Part shown: positions 7,148 to 8,363 of the stretch, piece by piece
Layout of the letters: every line of letters begins with the position of its first letter
Numbering within the stretch: the stretch's first letter is position 1
NCBI GenBank assembly: GCA_021772695.1
Contig: JAJFLL010000092.1
Location: 1-8,363 of the forward strand
Direction: 5' to 3'
DNA from: Deltaproteobacteria bacterium
GTDB taxonomy: Bacteria > UBA10199 > DSSB01
DNA: 8,363 nt
The notes under the pieces: generated by a model
Told to the model about the DNA's origin: nothing
Database searches by the model: none
The model's input: only the letters and a program-made list of their open reading frames with translations
Translations under genes and position numbers: made by a program

Positions 7148-7410
7148 CTAAATTAAACAGTTAAGGGAAAAATAATATGGCAATACCCAATTAGAAGCAA
7201 AGCAATAAAATTTATTATATTTATGGGTTTTACTTGCATCCCATTTGACATTCGGGAGCCGGTTTAGGTCGGGAGCCACGCGATCTTCATTATGATAATT
7301 GTAGCCACCACCATATCTCAAATGATAATTCGAGTTGAAATCTCATCAGCAGCTTGGACCCAAATCAAGTTCGGCATTAGGCACAGCACCAGTAAAGTAA
7401 AAACAGACAT
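7148..7410 (-). pseudogene. Probable small exported Gly/Tyr/Asn-rich protein interrupted by a one-base frameshift
   Basis: The ATG at 7410 opens a 30-codon frame (stop at 7318) whose first 21 residues look like a signal peptide: MSVFTLLVLCLMPN, then LIWVQA-A with an Ala-X-Ala-type cleavage site. The next residues drift into ISTRIII and stop. The frame one base back is open from just after codon 23 (7342) to a stop at 7148 and encodes 64 residues starting DFNSNYHLRYGGGYNYHNED, then RVAPDLNRLPNVKWDASKTH. Restoring one base near 7342 joins them into an 87-residue exported protein with a Tyr/Gly/Asn/His-rich mature part. The last 17 or so residues overlap the next gene's promoter and may not be native. 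AGGAG lies 14 bases before the ATG, longer than ideal. It could be a decayed gene, a sequencing error, or chance; no homologue is recognised. Confidence 0.35.
7172..7200 (-). promoter_or_regulatory. Putative sigma-70 promoter of the exported two-domain protein
   Basis: The minus strand reads TTGCTT (7200-7195), a 17-bp spacer, then TATTAT (7177-7172). The -10 matches consensus at five of six positions and the -35 at three. The start of transcription would be near 7165, giving a leader of about 45 nt that ends in the strong GGAGG site. Confidence 0.45.
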
Positions 7411-7424
7411 TATTTCATTCCATA

Positions 7425-7444
7425 CTCCTAAAAATGATTTAGGA
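7425..7444 (-). promoter_or_regulatory. Stem-loop covering the ribosome site of the small exported ORF
   Basis: On the minus strand TCCTAAA (7444-7438) pairs with TTTAGGA (7432-7426) around a 5-base loop, seven Watson-Crick pairs plus a possible G-U pair. The 3' arm includes most of the AGGAG (7429-7425) of the ORF starting at 7410. If transcribed, it could hide the ribosome site; it is A/T-rich and could be chance. Confidence 0.3.
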
Positions 7445-7647
7445 AATTTATTTTGGGGCCCAGCGCTCCCACATGAGAACTCACCAGTCTACTTTTTTTG
7501 TCAGCCTGCCTGGGCTTTAGTATACATTGGAGCGTTGCGTCATAAGTGGAGGTGAAATTTTGCCCAACTTTTTTTAAAATTTTCCGAAGAAAGAGGTGCA
7601 AAGATATCTTTTATATAGTTAGGGAAACCGCAACGGAGACCTGAATA

Positions 7648-8363
7648 ATGACCCCCCCCGGAGGCACAAACGGAAAGGGAAAGGGCTCAAGCCCATCTGC
7701 CCAAGTTATTACCCTTTTTCCTTCTAAGGAAAACCCTAAACTCAGCACGATTCCCGTCAACGACTCAACGCCAGATTCATCTCGTCGATCCGACCCCTCA
7801 CTTCCTTCTGTTTCCGAATATCTAGATTTTTCCAATTTACGTGCCCTCACCGAAGGACTCGGTCCCGTTTCCTCAAAAGGGCCTTTTGCCCGTATTTTCA
7901 CTTTAGTTTCCTTAATGACAAATCCCAAGGTCAACGGCAGTATCGATGCTACCATAATTCGAGATGGCAATCATTTTCATATTAACCAAGAGAATCCCCA
8001 AAAAGAAATTCGCATTCGTTATTCTCAAGAGACTTCTCCTAGAGGCAGTAATAAAAAATTCTTAAAGCCAATATATGAATTGATTTATTATCCAGACGGT
8101 AGCGTCAAAAACATCCCTTCCTTTGATACTGAAGGCAAGCCGGCCTCAGAAACAACTTATGAATTAGGAAAATTGCGCCGGGCCGGTGAAATGAATCACC
8201 TTCGAACAGTTACCTTTTTAGAAAAACGTGTAGAAATACTTGGCAAAGGATTGAGTGCTTACACCCGACTAGCCACTCCATTGGTGCAACTCAAACCATC
8301 CCGTAGGGATTTGGGTCAACGGGCTAATTGGTATGAAAATTTTATCGTCATTGATGGTGAAAT
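7648..8363 (+). CDS. Unrecognised protein, 3' end outside window
   Basis: The ATG at 7648 opens a frame of 238 complete codons that reaches the right edge without a stop. An in-frame TGA at 7642-7644 rules out an earlier start, and GGAG lies 10 bases upstream. The first 53 or so residues (MTPPGGTNGKGKGSSPSAQV onward) are rich in Pro, Ser, Gly and Lys and probably disordered; there is no signal peptide. From about residue 55 it looks folded: 'SVSEYLDFSNLRALTEGLGP', 'NPKVNGSIDATIIRDGNHFH' (93-111), 'PIYELIYYPDGSVKNIPSFD' (141-160), then a helical 'LGKLRRAGEMNHLRTVTFLEKRVE' type region (173-196). I recognise no domain. A run of eight C (7652-7659) occupies codons 2-4. Despite missing its end it is clearly coding: codon use matches the neighbours and the frame stays open for over 700 bp. 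Confidence 0.75.
   Translation, partial: MTPPGGTNGKGKGSSPSAQVITLFPSKENPKLSTIPVNDSTPDSSRRSDPSLPSVSEYLDFSNLRALTEGLGPVSSKGPFARIFTLVSLMTNPKVNGSIDATIIRDGNHFHINQENPQKEIRIRYSQETSPRGSNKKFLKPIYELIYYPDGSVKNIPSFDTEGKPASETTYELGKLRRAGEMNHLRTVTFLEKRVEILGKGLSAYTRLATPLVQLKPSRRDLGQRANWYENFIVIDGE

Larger units (their letters stand above)
7119..7647. other. 529-bp intergenic region without an intact gene
   Basis: From right to left it holds a TATAGT box (7614-7619) that could be the -10 of the rightward gene at 7648, without a good -35; an orphan consensus ribosome site GGAGGTGA (7548-7555); a stem-loop at 7426-7444; a probable frameshifted small secreted gene (7148-7410, minus); and the promoter of the exported protein. 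It is AT-rich next to the two flanking genes. No tRNA, direct-repeat or IS features are visible. Confidence 0.6.

Noticed and set aside
7503..7518. AGCCT/GGGCT hairpin as a terminator
   Set aside because: Only five pairs including a wobble, with no T-run after it on either strand.
7292..7555. Plus-strand 87-codon open frame
   Set aside because: No ribosome site before the ATG, and it lies antisense to the more protein-like broken small exported ORF; its composition is not convincing.
7611..7970. Minus-strand 119-codon open frame
   Set aside because: It is antisense to the well-supported plus-strand gene at 7648, has no ribosome site, and reads as a shadow (runs of Glu/Lys/Arg/Ser).
1..8363. 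Mobile element, CRISPR array, tRNA or rRNA
   Set aside because: No transposase, integrase, regularly spaced repeat, cloverleaf or rRNA-like stretch was seen on either strand.

Overview
The window looks like chromosomal DNA of a Gram-negative bacterium. The GC content is moderate (mid-40s by eye), there are few intergenic repeats, and I see no sign of phage, IS, CRISPR, rRNA or tRNA. The Gram-negative call rests on an inner-membrane GH17-GT2 glucan synthase of the NdvB type and on a Sec-type exported protein with a short Gram-negative-style signal peptide. Two proteins belong to no family I recognise, so the host may be a poorly characterised, possibly uncultured, proteobacterial or deltaproteobacterial-like lineage; this is inference only.

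Layout. From the left edge to about 5.3 kb, four genes run leftward on the minus strand. In order of transcription they are an unrecognised glycine-rich protein (start near 5292, stop 4228), an 864-residue GH17-GT2 membrane glucosyltransferase (4033 to 1439), a zinc-dependent cinnamyl-alcohol-dehydrogenase-like aldehyde reductase (1356 to 307), and an IsdG/HmoA-like antibiotic-biosynthesis-monooxygenase-fold protein that runs off the left edge (272 to 1). The last two are 34 bp apart, each with a good Shine-Dalgarno, and almost certainly form a transcription unit. The 82-bp gap before the dehydrogenase holds no terminator I can see, so read-through from the glucan synthase is possible.

Rightward from 5406 a small family-2 glycosyltransferase is transcribed divergently from the unrecognised gene. 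It ends at 6434 and faces a perfect 13-bp-stem bidirectional terminator (6480-6509). On the other side of the terminator, on the minus strand, is a 194-residue exported protein with two copies of a small beta-rich domain (7118 to 6534), with a recognisable promoter and a strong ribosome binding site.

The 529 bp between 7118 and 7648 carry no intact gene of normal size. They do hold, on the minus strand, what looks like a small exported Gly/Tyr/Asn-rich protein broken by a one-base frameshift, preceded by a hairpin that would cover its ribosome binding site. At the right edge a rightward gene of unknown function starts at 7648 with an eight-C tract right after its start codon and runs out of the window.

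How the genes may work together. The GH17-GT2 enzyme should make and remodel beta-1,3-type glucan at the inner membrane, and the second GT2 may add to a cell-surface glycan. The dehydrogenase and the heme-oxygenase-fold protein look like a separate aldehyde/oxidative-stress detoxification pair. I do not see one coherent new multi-gene system. The most interesting items are the broken small secreted gene, the two orphan proteins, and the non-canonical acidic motif of the small glycosyltransferase.
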